Source: Candidatus Woesearchaeota archaeon
GTDB lineage: Archaea > Nanobdellota > Nanobdellia > SCGC-AAA011-G17 > JACPNG01
NCBI GenBank assembly: GCA_018303365.1
Contig: JAGVYI010000005.1
Span: forward strand, 1-41,887
Length of the DNA stretch: 41,887 bases
Reading direction: 5' to 3'
Shown piece by piece: positions 16,859 to 27,470 of the stretch (positions are counted from its first letter, which is position 1; each line of letters starts with the position of its first letter). The notes under the pieces were generated by a model. That model was given only the letters and a program-made list of their open reading frames with translations, searched no databases and was not told the DNA's origin. The position numbers and the translations under genes were made by a program.

Positions 16859-18673
16859 CTAATATCCAAGAAGAATCTCAACCTTCTCACCATAAAGGCG
16901 TTTAAGGTCTTCAAAAATACGCTCTTGAATAAATACCTTGTCAGGAATTTTGGTTTGGGTTAAGTGTTTTTCAAGCTCATCAAGAGAACTCTTTACCACA
17001 TTATGAAGACCGCCTTCAACAATATCGGCCTTCTTTATATCCTCGCGCTTTTGTAGATTTCCAGTAATAAACGCAACATTGTCAAGAAGCATAATTTCAC
17101 CAAAGTTATTACCATACTTGAATCGGATTTTTGCCCTCTCGATATCAAGCCCTTTCCTTCTCTGGATATACTCTACCATCCCTTTGATAAAAACTCTTGC
17201 CTCCTTGTGAACCTTATCAATTTCCTGTTTAGAGATCTTCTTGGTATCATAATCTCTTTTTGCCTTTAAAATAAGCCTGAATGTGCGTAAATATTGTTCA
17301 GGCACCTTGCCTTCATCAACAAGAATAGACTTAAAGTCTTTCTCAATCTTGTTAAGATTGGGCTCTTTTTGGGTAGTTACATAGATAGCATCACGTACAA
17401 TCCTAATGCAACGGTCATAAGTCTCAAGAACGCTTCTGCCATAACTCTTCTTCTCAATCTGATTAAAAAGCTTCTTTATCCTCTTAAGGTAATCTTCAAC
17501 GTCTTTAAGAAGGTTGTCAATTTCCTTTCCTGAAATATTCTTGATTTTACCATGCTCAACATCTTTAAAATACTGGATAAGGCGCATAAGTATATCTACA
17601 TAACGCTTTTCAAGAAGTCTCTCCTTTTTGACAAAAATATCATCAAGAAGCTTGACAGTCTCCTTAGGAGTCGGAGGAGGAATTCCGTAAAGCATAATCG
17701 CTGCCTGAGCAGGATTAAGGGCAGCATAATACAAGTCTTCACCAACAACACTCAAAAGCTTGTGGCGTGTCCTGTCAACAAGACGCTCACCAATATCCAT
17801 ATTCATGTCAATAGCCTCTGGAGAGGGTTTAATGCGGCCCATCTGAAGAAGAAGCTTCCAAGGCATAAAGGTTCCACGATCATAAAGAGGAACACCATCA
17901 CGAAGGAAAGTAAATATAACTGGATTTGCATCCTTTATATTATCCCAAAAATCAGTGAGGATATAAGTCTGCACATGAAAGGACGCTTGAACACCTGCAA
18001 GGCGCCCGGCATCAAAACCCATCCCCTGAATAATAGCCCGGAGTTTATCTTTAAGCTCAACTCGAGGCATTTTTTTAACATCAGTATCATCAACAACAAC
18101 ATAGATATCAATATCATGGGGGTTTGCATCCCCCCTAAACAATGACCCTGCAGCAACATAACTGACAATGTATCTGTCAAACTTTTTTATAGCCATCTCT
18201 TTATGGATTTCGGCAGCCTTTAGCGCACCAAGAATGCCTTTATCATATAAGATAGAGCCAGTACCAATAAGGTGAAGAATTTCATACTTTGCATCAAAGC
18301 AGTATTCTTTAAGCTCAGAAAGAATAATTAGGTTTAGTTTAATGTTCTTATCAATCTTTGGTGCTATCTCCTCAATAATGCGCGCATATTTCTCCTTAAA
18401 CTCGTACTTATTTAGTTTTCCTGTATCGCCATCATTTAAAAGAACAAGAACAGGAAGCTGCTCTCTGCGCTCCTTTTTCTCTGCATCGCTCAGCTTTTTT
18501 TCCTCTTCAACAGGCAAAGGCTCTGGAGGAAGAAGTTCAACACCAATAATAACCTCGCCGCATTTTTTAAGAACTTCCTTCTTGAATTTGTCAAGTTGCT
18601 CTTTAAGTTTCTTAAGCTTCTCCTCTACTTCAGGAGGCATCTTAAGAGTGGGCTGCTGGGAAAAGTCATTCAT
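16859..18673 (-). CDS. Large nucleotidyltransferase-fold protein with helical (HEPN-like) domain and C-terminal extension
   Basis: YVAAGSLFRGDANPHDIDIYVVVDD; GRIKPSPEAI, KLLSVVGEDLYYAALNPAQAAIMLYGIPPPTP align with the 9036..9848 protein. Start uncertain (18673 or 18706). Confidence 0.75.
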   Translation of the reverse strand: MNDFSQQPTLKMPPEVEEKLKKLKEQLDKFKKEVLKKCGEVIIGVELLPPEPLPVEEEKKLSDAEKKERREQLPVLVLLNDGDTGKLNKYEFKEKYARIIEEIAPKIDKNIKLNLIILSELKEYCFDAKYEILHLIGTGSILYDKGILGALKAAEIHKEMAIKKFDRYIVSYVAAGSLFRGDANPHDIDIYVVVDDTDVKKMPRVELKDKLRAIIQGMGFDAGRLAGVQASFHVQTYILTDFWDNIKDANPVIFTFLRDGVPLYDRGTFMPWKLLLQMGRIKPSPEAIDMNMDIGERLVDRTRHKLLSVVGEDLYYAALNPAQAAIMLYGIPPPTPKETVKLLDDIFVKKERLLEKRYVDILMRLIQYFKDVEHGKIKNISGKEIDNLLKDVEDYLKRIKKLFNQIEKKSYGRSVLETYDRCIRIVRDAIYVTTQKEPNLNKIEKDFKSILVDEGKVPEQYLRTFRLILKAKRDYDTKKISKQEIDKVHKEARVFIKGMVEYIQRRKGLDIERAKIRFKYGNNFGEIMLLDNVAFITGNLQKREDIKKADIVEGGLHNVVKSSLDELEKHLTQTKIPDKVFIQERIFEDLKRLYGEKVEILLGY

Positions 18674-18760
18674 TTTCTGTGAAAGTCTCCAAGAACTTTT
18701 AAACATTTTGGTAAACCAAACCCTTATAAAATCTTTCGTTGTGCGTAATCTGGGTCACCA

Positions 18761-19729
18761 ATGAAAATCTTGCAGTTCTCTGATATAGTCGGTCAGGAAG
18801 AGGCAAAGTTACAGCTCAGATCAGCGCTACTGATGCAAAGAAACATCATCATTGTAGGCCCTCCAGGGGTTGGAAAGACAACCTTAGCAAGAAATATTGC
18901 AAGGCTTCTTCCAGAAACAGTCGTAACCAGAGATATCTTTGGAAATCCAACCCAAAAAAAGAAAACAATGAGAGGAGAGCAGCGTTTTGTTAGGGTACAG
19001 GGGTCACCAGACCTGACAGTTGAAGACCTCATTGGAGATATTGACCCTCTTAAGGCTCTAAAATACGGACCCTTTTCAAAAGAAGCATTCACCCCCGGAA
19101 AGATATTCAAAGCGCACCAAGGGGTCCTCTTCTTTGACGAATTAAATCGCTGCCCTGAAAAACTCCAAAACGCACTTCTCCAGGTTCTTGAGGAAAAGAA
19201 AGTGACAATAAGTAATTTCGATGTTGACATCCCTGCTGATTTTATATTTATTGGAACAATGAACCCAGAAGATTTCACAGGAACAGAAAGACTCTCAGAA
19301 GTGCTTCTGGACAGGTTTGATATGATTTACATGAGCTATCCAAAAACAATTGAAGATGAGAAAAAAATCATTATTACAAAGGCAAAAAAGCAAAAAGGTA
19401 TTGGCTTTCCTGACAACCTGTTGCTTTTAACTCTTACATTCATTCGGGAACTTAGGGAGCACAAAGACCTTGAAAGGGTTCCATCTGTAAGAGCATCACT
19501 TGGCTTATATGAAAGAGCACAGGCAAACGCATTTTTGAATGGAAAAAAGACAGTTACAACTGAAGACATAAAAGAAGCGCTTATTTCTGTTCTCGCCCAC
19601 CGCATCCGTTTCACTCCAAGAGTAAAATACCTGACAACCCCTGAAAAGTTCGTAAAAACAAATTTTGAAAAATTTCTTGAAAACCAGCGAGAAGAGATCC
19701 AACCAGAGCAAAGGGGTGATGGTCCGTAG
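18761..19729 (+). CDS. MoxR-family AAA+ ATPase
   Basis: GPPGVGKTTLARNIA (Walker A), VLFFDELNRCPEKLQNALLQVLEE (Walker B), FIFIGTMNPEDFTGTERLSEVLLDRFD. Confidence 0.92.
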   Translation: MKILQFSDIVGQEEAKLQLRSALLMQRNIIIVGPPGVGKTTLARNIARLLPETVVTRDIFGNPTQKKKTMRGEQRFVRVQGSPDLTVEDLIGDIDPLKALKYGPFSKEAFTPGKIFKAHQGVLFFDELNRCPEKLQNALLQVLEEKKVTISNFDVDIPADFIFIGTMNPEDFTGTERLSEVLLDRFDMIYMSYPKTIEDEKKIIITKAKKQKGIGFPDNLLLLTLTFIRELREHKDLERVPSVRASLGLYERAQANAFLNGKKTVTTEDIKEALISVLAHRIRFTPRVKYLTTPEKFVKTNFEKFLENQREEIQPEQRGDGP

Positions 19730-20867
19730 CATACAAAGACAAGAAGAGATTTATGAGGTAGAAGGTACCCTTAGCTCACAAAGTGAAGAGGATAAACTTC
19801 TTCATTCTGTTCTTGATGGAGAAAATACAACTGAGGGACGTATAATTAAAAATGCGCTAAACCAAGGCATCTCATCGTTCAACCCCGACTTTCTATTTGA
19901 ACAACTGGTAACGAATTACAACATTGCAAAAAATATTTACGGAGAGAAAATCCTACAGGAAGTAGTGGGAGATGAAAAAGACATCCGGTTTCCAGAGAAC
20001 AGGAAAAAAATCAGAAAAAACATTGAAGATCTATTCTTCCAGATGAAAAAGCAGGGCCTGCTTGGAAAAGAACTGGATATCACACAAAAGGGAATCCGAT
20101 TGGCATCATTGATTTTGTATACTGAAGAGCTTTCTCAGCTTGAAGCAAAAGGTTTTCGTGGGGAACACATGCACAAAAGAAAAAGCCATTATGGAGAACC
20201 AACAGACATAAAGAGATTTCACAAAGGAGATAGGTATAAGGACATAGCCATTAGAGAATCACTTAGCCTTGCAGTACGGCGCAGGCACAAGAATTTGGAA
20301 AAAGAAGACTTGCTTGCTAGAAAAAGACAAGACAGAGGAAGAGTAAATATTATATACGCTTTGGACGCGTCAGGCTCGATGAAGGGGGAAAAGATTGAAA
20401 TGTGTAAAAAAGCAGGAATCGCCCTTGCCCACCACGCAATTGAACAAAAAGACAAGGTAGGTCTTCTCATTTTTGGAACAAAAGTAGAAGAAGCGCTTCA
20501 TCCAACACATGATTTTGCGCTTTTGCTTGAAAAAATAGCAGGCATTACACCAAAAAAAGAAACGAATCTTTCACAGACAATACTAAAGACTATTGAACTT
20601 TTTACAGGCCTTGAAGGAACAAACCACCTTATATTAATTACAGATGCCCTACCAACAGTTGGCGAATCGCCAGAAAAAGATACTATTGAAGCAACATCAA
20701 AAGCCCACACAGCTGGAATAACAGTATCTGTAATCGGTATTCACCTTGATAAAAAGGGAGAAGAACTCGCAAGAGAAATAGCCGCTGTTGGAAATGGAAC
20801 GTTCAGGATTGCAACAAGCCCAAAGCAGCTTGATGTACTTGTGCTTGAGGATTATTATGCTTTATAA
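19719..20867 (+). CDS. VWA-domain protein, MoxR partner
   Basis: IIYALDASGSMKGEKIEMCKKAG (MIDAS DxSxS) and LILITDALPT; overlaps the MoxR ORF. Confidence 0.88.
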   Translation: MVRSIQRQEEIYEVEGTLSSQSEEDKLLHSVLDGENTTEGRIIKNALNQGISSFNPDFLFEQLVTNYNIAKNIYGEKILQEVVGDEKDIRFPENRKKIRKNIEDLFFQMKKQGLLGKELDITQKGIRLASLILYTEELSQLEAKGFRGEHMHKRKSHYGEPTDIKRFHKGDRYKDIAIRESLSLAVRRRHKNLEKEDLLARKRQDRGRVNIIYALDASGSMKGEKIEMCKKAGIALAHHAIEQKDKVGLLIFGTKVEEALHPTHDFALLLEKIAGITPKKETNLSQTILKTIELFTGLEGTNHLILITDALPTVGESPEKDTIEATSKAHTAGITVSVIGIHLDKKGEELAREIAAVGNGTFRIATSPKQLDVLVLEDYYAL

Positions 20868-20912
20868 GTAAAAACCCAATATTTTTAAGGACAGTAAAAT
20901 CTAACAACTTTC

Positions 20913-20985
20913 GGGCCCGTGGTCTAGTGGCTATGACATCACCCTTACACGGTGAGGGTCCCAGGTTCGAATCCTGGCGGGCCCA
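20913..20985 (+). tRNA. tRNA-Val (TAC)
   Basis: Acceptor GGGCCCG/CGGGCCC, anticodon arm TCACC-CTTACAC-GGTGA, T arm CCAGG-TTCGAAT-CCTGG; no intron. Confidence 0.95.
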
Positions 20986-21057
20986 TTTAATTATTAAAAG
21001 AAATAGACATTTGATTCTAACAAAAACTCTAAGACCACATTTAAAGTCTATGACAGC

Positions 21058-21273
21058 TTATCTTCTTGTAAGTCTCCAGCCGCTCCTCAGCAACTGAACA
21101 TGCTGCTGCTGCAATTCTTGGGGAAGCAGGCTGTAGCGGGACGCCAGGGATTCCATATCGCGCAGGTATTGGTAAAGATGGTCCATGGCATCTTCAGCCC
21201 GCTTCCGCCCGCGACTCTTTGGGCTCAAAGCCAAAGCTGAACCCTTGCCATCAGTTGACTTTTGCAGGTTCAC
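21058..21273 (-). CDS. Small unknown protein in a GC-shifted island
   Basis: GTG start with AAGGAGGG 7-8 nt upstream: VNLQKSTDGKGSALALSPKSRGRKRAEDAMDHLYQYLRDMESLASRYSLLPQELQQQHVQLLRSGWRLTRR. Confidence 0.5.
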   Translation of the reverse strand: MNLQKSTDGKGSALALSPKSRGRKRAEDAMDHLYQYLRDMESLASRYSLLPQELQQQHVQLLRSGWRLTRR

Positions 21274-21312
21274 GCGATTCCCTCCTTTTTCTGTTAAGTG
21301 CCTACAGCCGTG

Positions 21313-21334
21313 AATTTGCTCAGTTGAGCAAATT
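21313..21334. promoter_or_regulatory. Perfect operator-like palindrome
   Basis: AATTTGCTCA-GT-TGAGCAAATT, upstream of the minus small gene and the plus HTH-like pseudogene. Confidence 0.5.
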
Positions 21335-21393
21335 TCAGAATTTTGCAAAAATGCGAAAAGCTAATATTCCAGAAAAACTACATTATTGTTAAG

Positions 21394-21895
21394 ATGACCG
21401 CTGAGAAGCCCCGCCGTCGCATCACTCCGGCAGACCGGCCAGAATAAAGGCCAGAGGTGCTGCAAGAGTGGCAGGAGCGAGAGCGCTATCTTGTTGAAGA
21501 GATTGGTATTAGCTACCATGCCGCCCACCAGAAGATTGCCGAGGAGTATTCGACTTCTTCGCATACTGTTTGGCGACATCTCCGAGGTGTCAAACATTCT
21601 CCCCAAGTACTCCCTACCGAGAGAGACTCGTCAGTGACGAGGCATCAAGACCCCGTGACGCGTTCTACAAGCGTTTCAAGTACAACCCCGCCCAGTTCAT
21701 CGCTCCTCTCTACCACAGCCCCCTGATGAGGCGCTGTCTCTTGAGGAGCTGTCTGTCCGCCTACACGAAGCCCATGGCTACCTCCCACGGCTCTACACCT
21801 TGGAACGCCTTGCTGAGCAGGGCAATCCAAAAACTGGAGAGAAGGTACTGGAAAGGGTCTGTGATAATCCTCCGCTTTACGGTTTTCTTAAATAA
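21394..21895 (+). pseudogene. Decayed HTH-like gene with in-frame stop and frameshift
   Basis: MTAEKPRRRITPADRPE*RPEVLQEWQERERYLVEEIGISYHAAHQKIAEEYSTSSHTVWRHLRGVK in one frame with TAA at 21445; coding-like SLPQPPDEALSLEELSVRLHEAHGYLPRLYTLERLAEQGNPKTGEKVLERVCDNPPLYGFLK* in another frame. Confidence 0.5.
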
Positions 21896-22023
21896 AATTC
21901 GGCCAGGAAACAGGGGATGTCAAGAAACAAATATCGACTTTTAATAAAGGAAAAGTTTAGACTAGACACCCCTCCTTACACCTTGAATAATTCCTGAGAT
22001 AGAGTTGTCTCTACGCCATTGAA

Positions 22024-22063
22024 AACCTCTTTTTATTGTAAAAAAGTAAAGAGGTTGTTTTTT
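22024..22063 (+). terminator. Intrinsic terminator-like hairpin
   Basis: AACCTCTTT...AAAGAGGTT followed by GTTTTTT. Confidence 0.5.
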
Positions 22064-22098
22064 AAAAGTGTTTTCTTTTGAGAATTAGTCGGATAACA

Positions 22099-22686
22099 CT
22101 ATCGTGAAGCATCAGCTTGACGTTCCAATTCAAGTTTCTTTGCAATAGCACTGCTTTTATTGTCAGACTCGTAAGCCTTAACAATCTCGTCAGCAAGACA
22201 GGCAACAATCTTTCTTTTTGTATTGAAAGACTTTTGATATGCCCCCTGAACCATTTGTCTAAGAACAATATCTATACGGCGCTGAGGAGCACACTCAACA
22301 GCCTGTGGATACTTTGCACCACCATACTCAATGGTTGTAATTTCTTCTCTTGGAGCTGCATTCTCAATGGCCCGGATAAATACCTCAACAGGGTTTTTTT
22401 TCAACTGTTTTTCAATAATAGAAAAAGCCTCTTCGACAATTTTGTATACTTTAGTTGCCTTGCCTGTATTGTGGCCAGAAGACATTTTGTGTTTTTTCCC
22501 GCGATGACCAGCAACCATTAGTTTATTCATCAAACGCTCAACAACGGGTGTTCGTGACTTGTGAAACTGCTGAACAACATTTCGTCCTCCGGTTCTTGGA
22601 ACAAGAATAGGGTTAAGATTAAGATAAGGCTTTAACCCAATGTCCTGCACATCAAAAGACATATCCCACTTATTGAATATTTTCAT
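22099..22686 (-). CDS. rps7: Ribosomal protein S7 (uS7)
   Basis: [78 protein letters not shown]. Confidence 0.93.
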   Translation of the reverse strand: MKIFNKWDMSFDVQDIGLKPYLNLNPILVPRTGGRNVVQQFHKSRTPVVERLMNKLMVAGHRGKKHKMSSGHNTGKATKVYKIVEEAFSIIEKQLKKNPVEVFIRAIENAAPREEITTIEYGGAKYPQAVECAPQRRIDIVLRQMVQGAYQKSFNTKRKIVACLADEIVKAYESDNKSSAIAKKLELERQADASR

Positions 22687-23120
22687 CTTCTTCCCTTCTC
22701 AATCTTGCCACGAACAAGGGCATTAAGGCTTTGGTCATTAACCTTAATTACTTGCCAGCGGATACCGGCAAGGTCTCCTTTTGCACGCCCCATTTTACCA
22801 CCAATACACTCGACAATCACTTCGTCGTGTTCATTAATCATCTTTATTGCATTATTTCCAGGAGCAAAAACACCGATTTGTTTGCCATTTTTTATCAATT
22901 GAACCTTAACACACTTTCGCATTGCCGAATTTGGTTGTTTTGCTTCCCTTTGAAACTTTTCAAGAACAATGCCCTTCGCTTGATGTGCTCCACGCAACGG
23001 GTCAGACTTTGCTTTAAGGTTAAGTATTCGCCTCTTGTACCATTTTTTCTGCCAACGAGCCTTCTTTCTGCGGCTTTTCAATTTTTTTGCTGCATTGATT
23101 CCTGTAACTTTCTTTCCCAT
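22683..23120 (-). CDS. rps12: Ribosomal protein S12 (uS12)
   Basis: [45 protein letters not shown]. Confidence 0.95.
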   Translation of the reverse strand: MGKKVTGINAAKKLKSRRKKARWQKKWYKRRILNLKAKSDPLRGAHQAKGIVLEKFQREAKQPNSAMRKCVKVQLIKNGKQIGVFAPGNNAIKMINEHDEVIVECIGGKMGRAKGDLAGIRWQVIKVNDQSLNALVRGKIEKGRR

Positions 23121-23121
23121 C

Positions 23122-23526
23122 TTATACCACTTTAATGATTATTGGAAAATAATGAGCGACAATGCGCTGAATGTATTTTAGGCGATGTCTATCCCTGCCG
23201 ATAATATAGGCCTTTTCAACGCTTTTGACCTCAATACAAATCTCCTGCTCAGACGATTTATAAATTTTGCCCTTGATAGGAGCTATAAGGTTAGCAATGA
23301 ACTCTAAAGGATCATCATCAAATTCAACAATACGAATTTTCTTACGAAGCATCTTAGCAAGGCGGCTCACATTAGTTCCCCTCTTTCCGATTGCTCTGCC
23401 ACCTTTGCCAGGCATAACAATAAAGAGGGCTTCACCATTAAGAAAGCAATTCTTTGGAGGAACATGGGTAACGCCCTCAAACGCATTTATATAATCGATC
23501 TCTTGCCTTGTAAGTATTTGCCTCAT
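23122..23526 (-). CDS. nusA: NusA-like KH-domain transcription factor
   Basis: [49 protein letters not shown]; second [19 protein letters not shown]. Confidence 0.9.
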   Translation of the reverse strand: MRQILTRQEIDYINAFEGVTHVPPKNCFLNGEALFIVMPGKGGRAIGKRGTNVSRLAKMLRKKIRIVEFDDDPLEFIANLIAPIKGKIYKSSEQEICIEVKSVEKAYIIGRDRHRLKYIQRIVAHYFPIIIKVV

Positions 23527-23774
23527 CAGTAACTTACCACACTAATAGAAAATGGCTTCTTACACATTGCCCCAACTTCAAAGCCTGAAACATTGAGTTC
23601 TCGCACCTCTATGCCTTGAAGGGAAGCCTGTCGAGTAATATCTCTCCTAGTGTTCTCATCACAACTTGCTGTGAGAAATATTTTTTTCAACTCTCCAGAA
23701 AAGAGCCGCTTCTGTGTTTGCTTGGCTCCGATAATAATTCTCTTCTCTTTTAGTGCTTTCTTAAATTCTTGCAT
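23526..23774 (-). CDS. rpl30e: Ribosomal protein L30e
   Basis: L7Ae/L30e-like fold, [17 protein letters not shown]; conserved position between rpoA'' and nusA. Confidence 0.8.
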   Translation of the reverse strand: MQEFKKALKEKRIIIGAKQTQKRLFSGELKKIFLTASCDENTRRDITRQASLQGIEVRELNVSGFEVGAMCKKPFSISVVSY

Positions 23775-24906
23775 TTTTCATCTTTGCAACAAGACTTGGA
23801 AGTCCTGTACCAAGGGGTATGGGCTGATTAACAATAACATTCTCGATAACTGAATCAAGAGGATCAATCTCACCAACAAGGGCAGCATTAATGATGTGTT
23901 TAATGGGAGTCTCAAAACTGGCTCTGGCAAGGACGCTCTCTTTCTCTCCAGTAATACCACTTCTGGTAATCCCCTTTACCTTCCCTGTATTGGTCATTAA
24001 GTCAGCAATAAACATTATATGGCGCACGTCAATATCAAGGCCCTGATTCTTTATAACCTTCTCTGCTTCATAAATAATAGCTTCTCGTGCAGCATCAATA
24101 CCAAGAACCTCTGCAGTCTCATGTATATTATTAGTAATCGTTCTGGTAGCATCAACTTCTTTTAAACTTAATACCCCGGCAAGGTTTGAACCACTGGCAA
24201 GAATAACAAACTCATTCCCTATTTTTATAGGTATAACATAAGATATTTTCTTAACCCCCTTAATAAAACACTCTTTGGCCTTTTCGCGAAGTTTGTAAAC
24301 CTCCTTGAGGTCTTCCTCCACGCTAGAGGGTTTTAGAACAATAATGCCATCTTTTGACTGTTTGACAACCACACCCTTAAGACCGCTCTGAAGAGCTTCA
24401 AGAATCTTCGCCTCAGTAATATGAAGATCCGCCATATTCTTCTTATTAAGTGTTACTTCAACTTGGAGTTTTAATACATTAATGACAAACTCACTTGCAA
24501 CTTCCCTAAACTTTGTTTCTTTGATAAGTGAAGCGACTTTCTTTACATCTTTGTTTTCTTTGGTATAGGCTTTATCAAGGTAAATCTCCATTGCAGGGGT
24601 GCTAACATTAGACCGTGCATCAAAAAGTTCTATAAGCCTTGGCAAGCCAAGAGTAACATTGAGTTCCGCAACACCAGCAAAGTGAAAAGTGTTTAGTGTC
24701 ATTTGAGTTCCAGGCTCTCCGAAAGATTCTGCAGTAATAACGCCGATTGCCTCCCCAGGGGAAATATAGGCATCTTTGTATTCATTTTCAAGTCTGTCAA
24801 GAGCCTTTTTTATTTCTGCTTTAGTAAGTTTAACATCTTCAGCTTCTTTCACAAGACCCCTAACAAGGGGCTCTGGAACTCCTCGGTTAATATATTCATC
24901 GATCAA
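23761..24906 (-). CDS. rpoA2: RNA polymerase subunit A''
   Basis: [50 protein letters not shown]. Confidence 0.97.
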   Translation of the reverse strand: MIDEYINRGVPEPLVRGLVKEAEDVKLTKAEIKKALDRLENEYKDAYISPGEAIGVITAESFGEPGTQMTLNTFHFAGVAELNVTLGLPRLIELFDARSNVSTPAMEIYLDKAYTKENKDVKKVASLIKETKFREVASEFVINVLKLQVEVTLNKKNMADLHITEAKILEALQSGLKGVVVKQSKDGIIVLKPSSVEEDLKEVYKLREKAKECFIKGVKKISYVIPIKIGNEFVILASGSNLAGVLSLKEVDATRTITNNIHETAEVLGIDAAREAIIYEAEKVIKNQGLDIDVRHIMFIADLMTNTGKVKGITRSGITGEKESVLARASFETPIKHIINAALVGEIDPLDSVIENVIVNQPIPLGTGLPSLVAKMKNARI

Positions 24907-27466
24907 TCTTTACCTCCTCGACAATACGGCGAACATCTATCGTCCCTTTCTCTGTTTTTGCAACATCAAGGTCATCGTCTCCGTAATGAAATTGGACAAT
25001 ATTGCCACTTGCACCACGAACAGTGTGGTCATATTCTACGCGAATATCCTGCAAAGCATTTGCAAGACGCCTATAAAGGTAGCCACTTTTCGGAGTTCGC
25101 AAAGCAGTATCCATAAGGGAATCACGCCCAGTCATAGAACCAAAGAAAAAGTCCACAGGATCAAGACCATCTTTAAACCCAACACCAATAAATCCACGTG
25201 CTTTTGGAGAAAGTTCTCCTTTCTTAAAAAGAGAGAGTGTTCTCTTTTTATACCCCTTGTCTATTCTCTTTCCGCGAAGAGCCTGTTGTCCAACACAAGC
25301 AGCAATCATAGAAAGATTGAGAATGTTTCCTCTTGAGCCCGAGCGTGCCATAACAATAGTTGGGTTCTTTTCGTCGGCACTATTTGCAATAAGGTCTCCT
25401 ATTTTATTTCTGACTTTGTTAAGAATCTGAAGAACATGCAGCTCAAGAGTCTCCTCAGCAGTCTTGCCAGGAACAATCTCGAGTTTTCTTGAGTTATAAA
25501 TCTCAATATACTCTTGAACTTCTTTCTCAGTATCTTGAATAAGCTTTCTAATCTTCACCATAAGCTCCTCAGGAAGGTCAGTATCAGAAACACCGGTTGT
25601 AAAACCGCAGTCAAAAAGGACATTTATACCAAGACGAAATATTTTACCCATTAAATCAATAGTAAAGTCAGGACCATACTTCTTGTGAAGGCTCCTAATC
25701 ATGGTTGCCCCTTCTTCACCAATAGAGTTGCTATCAACAACCCCTTCTTTAATAGCTCCTAATTTAATAACAAGGCGTGTACCGTCGCGACACTTACTAA
25801 CAAGGCTAAAATCATCAGGAAGAAGTGCACTGAAAACATCCTTTCCACTAACAAAACTTCCAAACTTTCTAAAAGCCTGTCGATTATCAACCCCAGAAGA
25901 TACAAGAAGTTGAACTGCTTTATCTTTTGGAACAGTCAAGCCAGCTGTAAGAATATAATTTCCAGCAATAGCATCCTCAATGCAGCCAATAACATTAAGT
26001 CCATGTTTTGGACTAATAATCTGGGTTTGCACTTGCATAAGGACCTCAGCCTCTGCCATCGCCTCCTCGGTTTGAGGGATATGAAGGTTCATCTCATCAC
26101 CATCAAAGTCTGCATTATAAGGAAAACAAACAGCAGGATTGAGCCTAAAAGACCTTCCAGGCATAACCCTAATGCGATGGCACATGATACTCATCTTGTG
26201 AAGAGAAGGTTGCCTATTAAAGATTGCAAGGTCTCCGTCCATAAGATGCCTCTCAACAATGTAGCCAGGCTGCATCTCTTCAAGGAGCTGCTCTCTGGTT
26301 TCATCAGTGATTTTCTTTTTCTTCCCATCAGGCCGTATTACATAATTACTTCCTGGATATTTCTTAGGACCACGTTCAACAAAAGCCTTAAGTCGCTCTT
26401 TGTTCCACCCAGTAACGCGTTCAGGAACCGTAAGCTCCAGTGCAATAAGTTTTGGGACACCAACTTCATTAAAATGAATTTGTGAATCAGGGGAAATAAC
26501 AGTTCGTGCAGCAAAATTAACACGCTTTCCTGTAAGATTATACCTAAACCGTCCCTCTTTGCTTTTAATTCGCTCGGTAAGGGTTTTAAGAGGTTGGCCA
26601 GAACGGTGTCTCGCAGGGGGCACCTGAGTAACCTCATTATCAAAATAAGTAGTAACATGGTATTGAAGAAGATCCCATAGGTCCTCAACAATAACCTCCG
26701 GGGCACCAGCACTAATATTCTCAAATAAACGCTGATTAATGCGTACAATATCTCCCAATTTATGAGTCAGATCATCCTCACTACGCTCCCCAGTCTCTAA
26801 AGTAATCGATGGGCGCATTGTAACAGGTGGAATAGGAAGTAACGTTAAAGTAAACCATTCAGGTCTCGCGTATTCTGGATTCATACCAAGTAAAGTAACT
26901 GTATCATCATCAAGTTTTTCAAGCCGGCTTCGAATTTCAATAGGTGAAAGGCGACGGTCATCTTCAAGAAAAGTTGTTGGTTTCTCTATCTTAATTGTAG
27001 ACTGCTTAGCACCACAATGAGGACACTTTTTTGTTGTTCGTGCTGTAAGAATAACGGCTTTTCCACGTTTACGAAGAAGCGAAGGTCGCCGAAGGATTTT
27101 TTCCATATTTGTTTGGTATTTTTCCCTTTGTTTTTGGTCAAGAAGAAGCACACCACACTCTTTGCATGTACATTTGAGTGCATCGTGGATAACTTTAATG
27201 TATTTAATATGAAGAATTGGACGCGCAAGTTCAATGTAGCCAAAGTGTCCAATACACTCCTTTAGTTTAAGGCCACAGGTCTTACAACGAAGACCAGGGT
27301 CAATAACTCCAAGGCGGACATCCATCAAACCACCATCAACAGGATAACCTTCTTTATCATAAAGCTCTGGTGTAACAATCTTAGCCGCGGACATCTTTTT
27401 AATCTCCTTTGGACTAAGAGAACCGAAGGTAATCCGCTCTATTTTTTTATAGATGATATCTTTCAT
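24896..27466 (-). CDS. rpoA1: RNA polymerase subunit A'
   Basis: Catalytic [16 protein letters not shown]-x2-C zinc motifs near the N-terminus. Confidence 0.98.
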   Translation of the reverse strand: MKDIIYKKIERITFGSLSPKEIKKMSAAKIVTPELYDKEGYPVDGGLMDVRLGVIDPGLRCKTCGLKLKECIGHFGYIELARPILHIKYIKVIHDALKCTCKECGVLLLDQKQREKYQTNMEKILRRPSLLRKRGKAVILTARTTKKCPHCGAKQSTIKIEKPTTFLEDDRRLSPIEIRSRLEKLDDDTVTLLGMNPEYARPEWFTLTLLPIPPVTMRPSITLETGERSEDDLTHKLGDIVRINQRLFENISAGAPEVIVEDLWDLLQYHVTTYFDNEVTQVPPARHRSGQPLKTLTERIKSKEGRFRYNLTGKRVNFAARTVISPDSQIHFNEVGVPKLIALELTVPERVTGWNKERLKAFVERGPKKYPGSNYVIRPDGKKKKITDETREQLLEEMQPGYIVERHLMDGDLAIFNRQPSLHKMSIMCHRIRVMPGRSFRLNPAVCFPYNADFDGDEMNLHIPQTEEAMAEAEVLMQVQTQIISPKHGLNVIGCIEDAIAGNYILTAGLTVPKDKAVQLLVSSGVDNRQAFRKFGSFVSGKDVFSALLPDDFSLVSKCRDGTRLVIKLGAIKEGVVDSNSIGEEGATMIRSLHKKYGPDFTIDLMGKIFRLGINVLFDCGFTTGVSDTDLPEELMVKIRKLIQDTEKEVQEYIEIYNSRKLEIVPGKTAEETLELHVLQILNKVRNKIGDLIANSADEKNPTIVMARSGSRGNILNLSMIAACVGQQALRGKRIDKGYKKRTLSLFKKGELSPKARGFIGVGFKDGLDPVDFFFGSMTGRDSLMDTALRTPKSGYLYRRLANALQDIRVEYDHTVRGASGNIVQFHYGDDDLDVAKTEKGTIDVRRIVEEVKIDR

Positions 27467-27470
27467 TATC

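Noticed and set aside
17552-18145. 197-aa + strand ORF opposite the large NTase gene
   Set aside because: Antisense to a well-supported coding frame; Lys/Asn/Ile-rich translation with no motif.
18793-19278. 161-aa minus-strand ORF opposite MoxR
   Set aside because: Antisense to an unambiguous AAA+ frame.
25910-26485. 191-aa + strand ORF opposite rpoA'
   Set aside because: Antisense shadow of a highly conserved gene.
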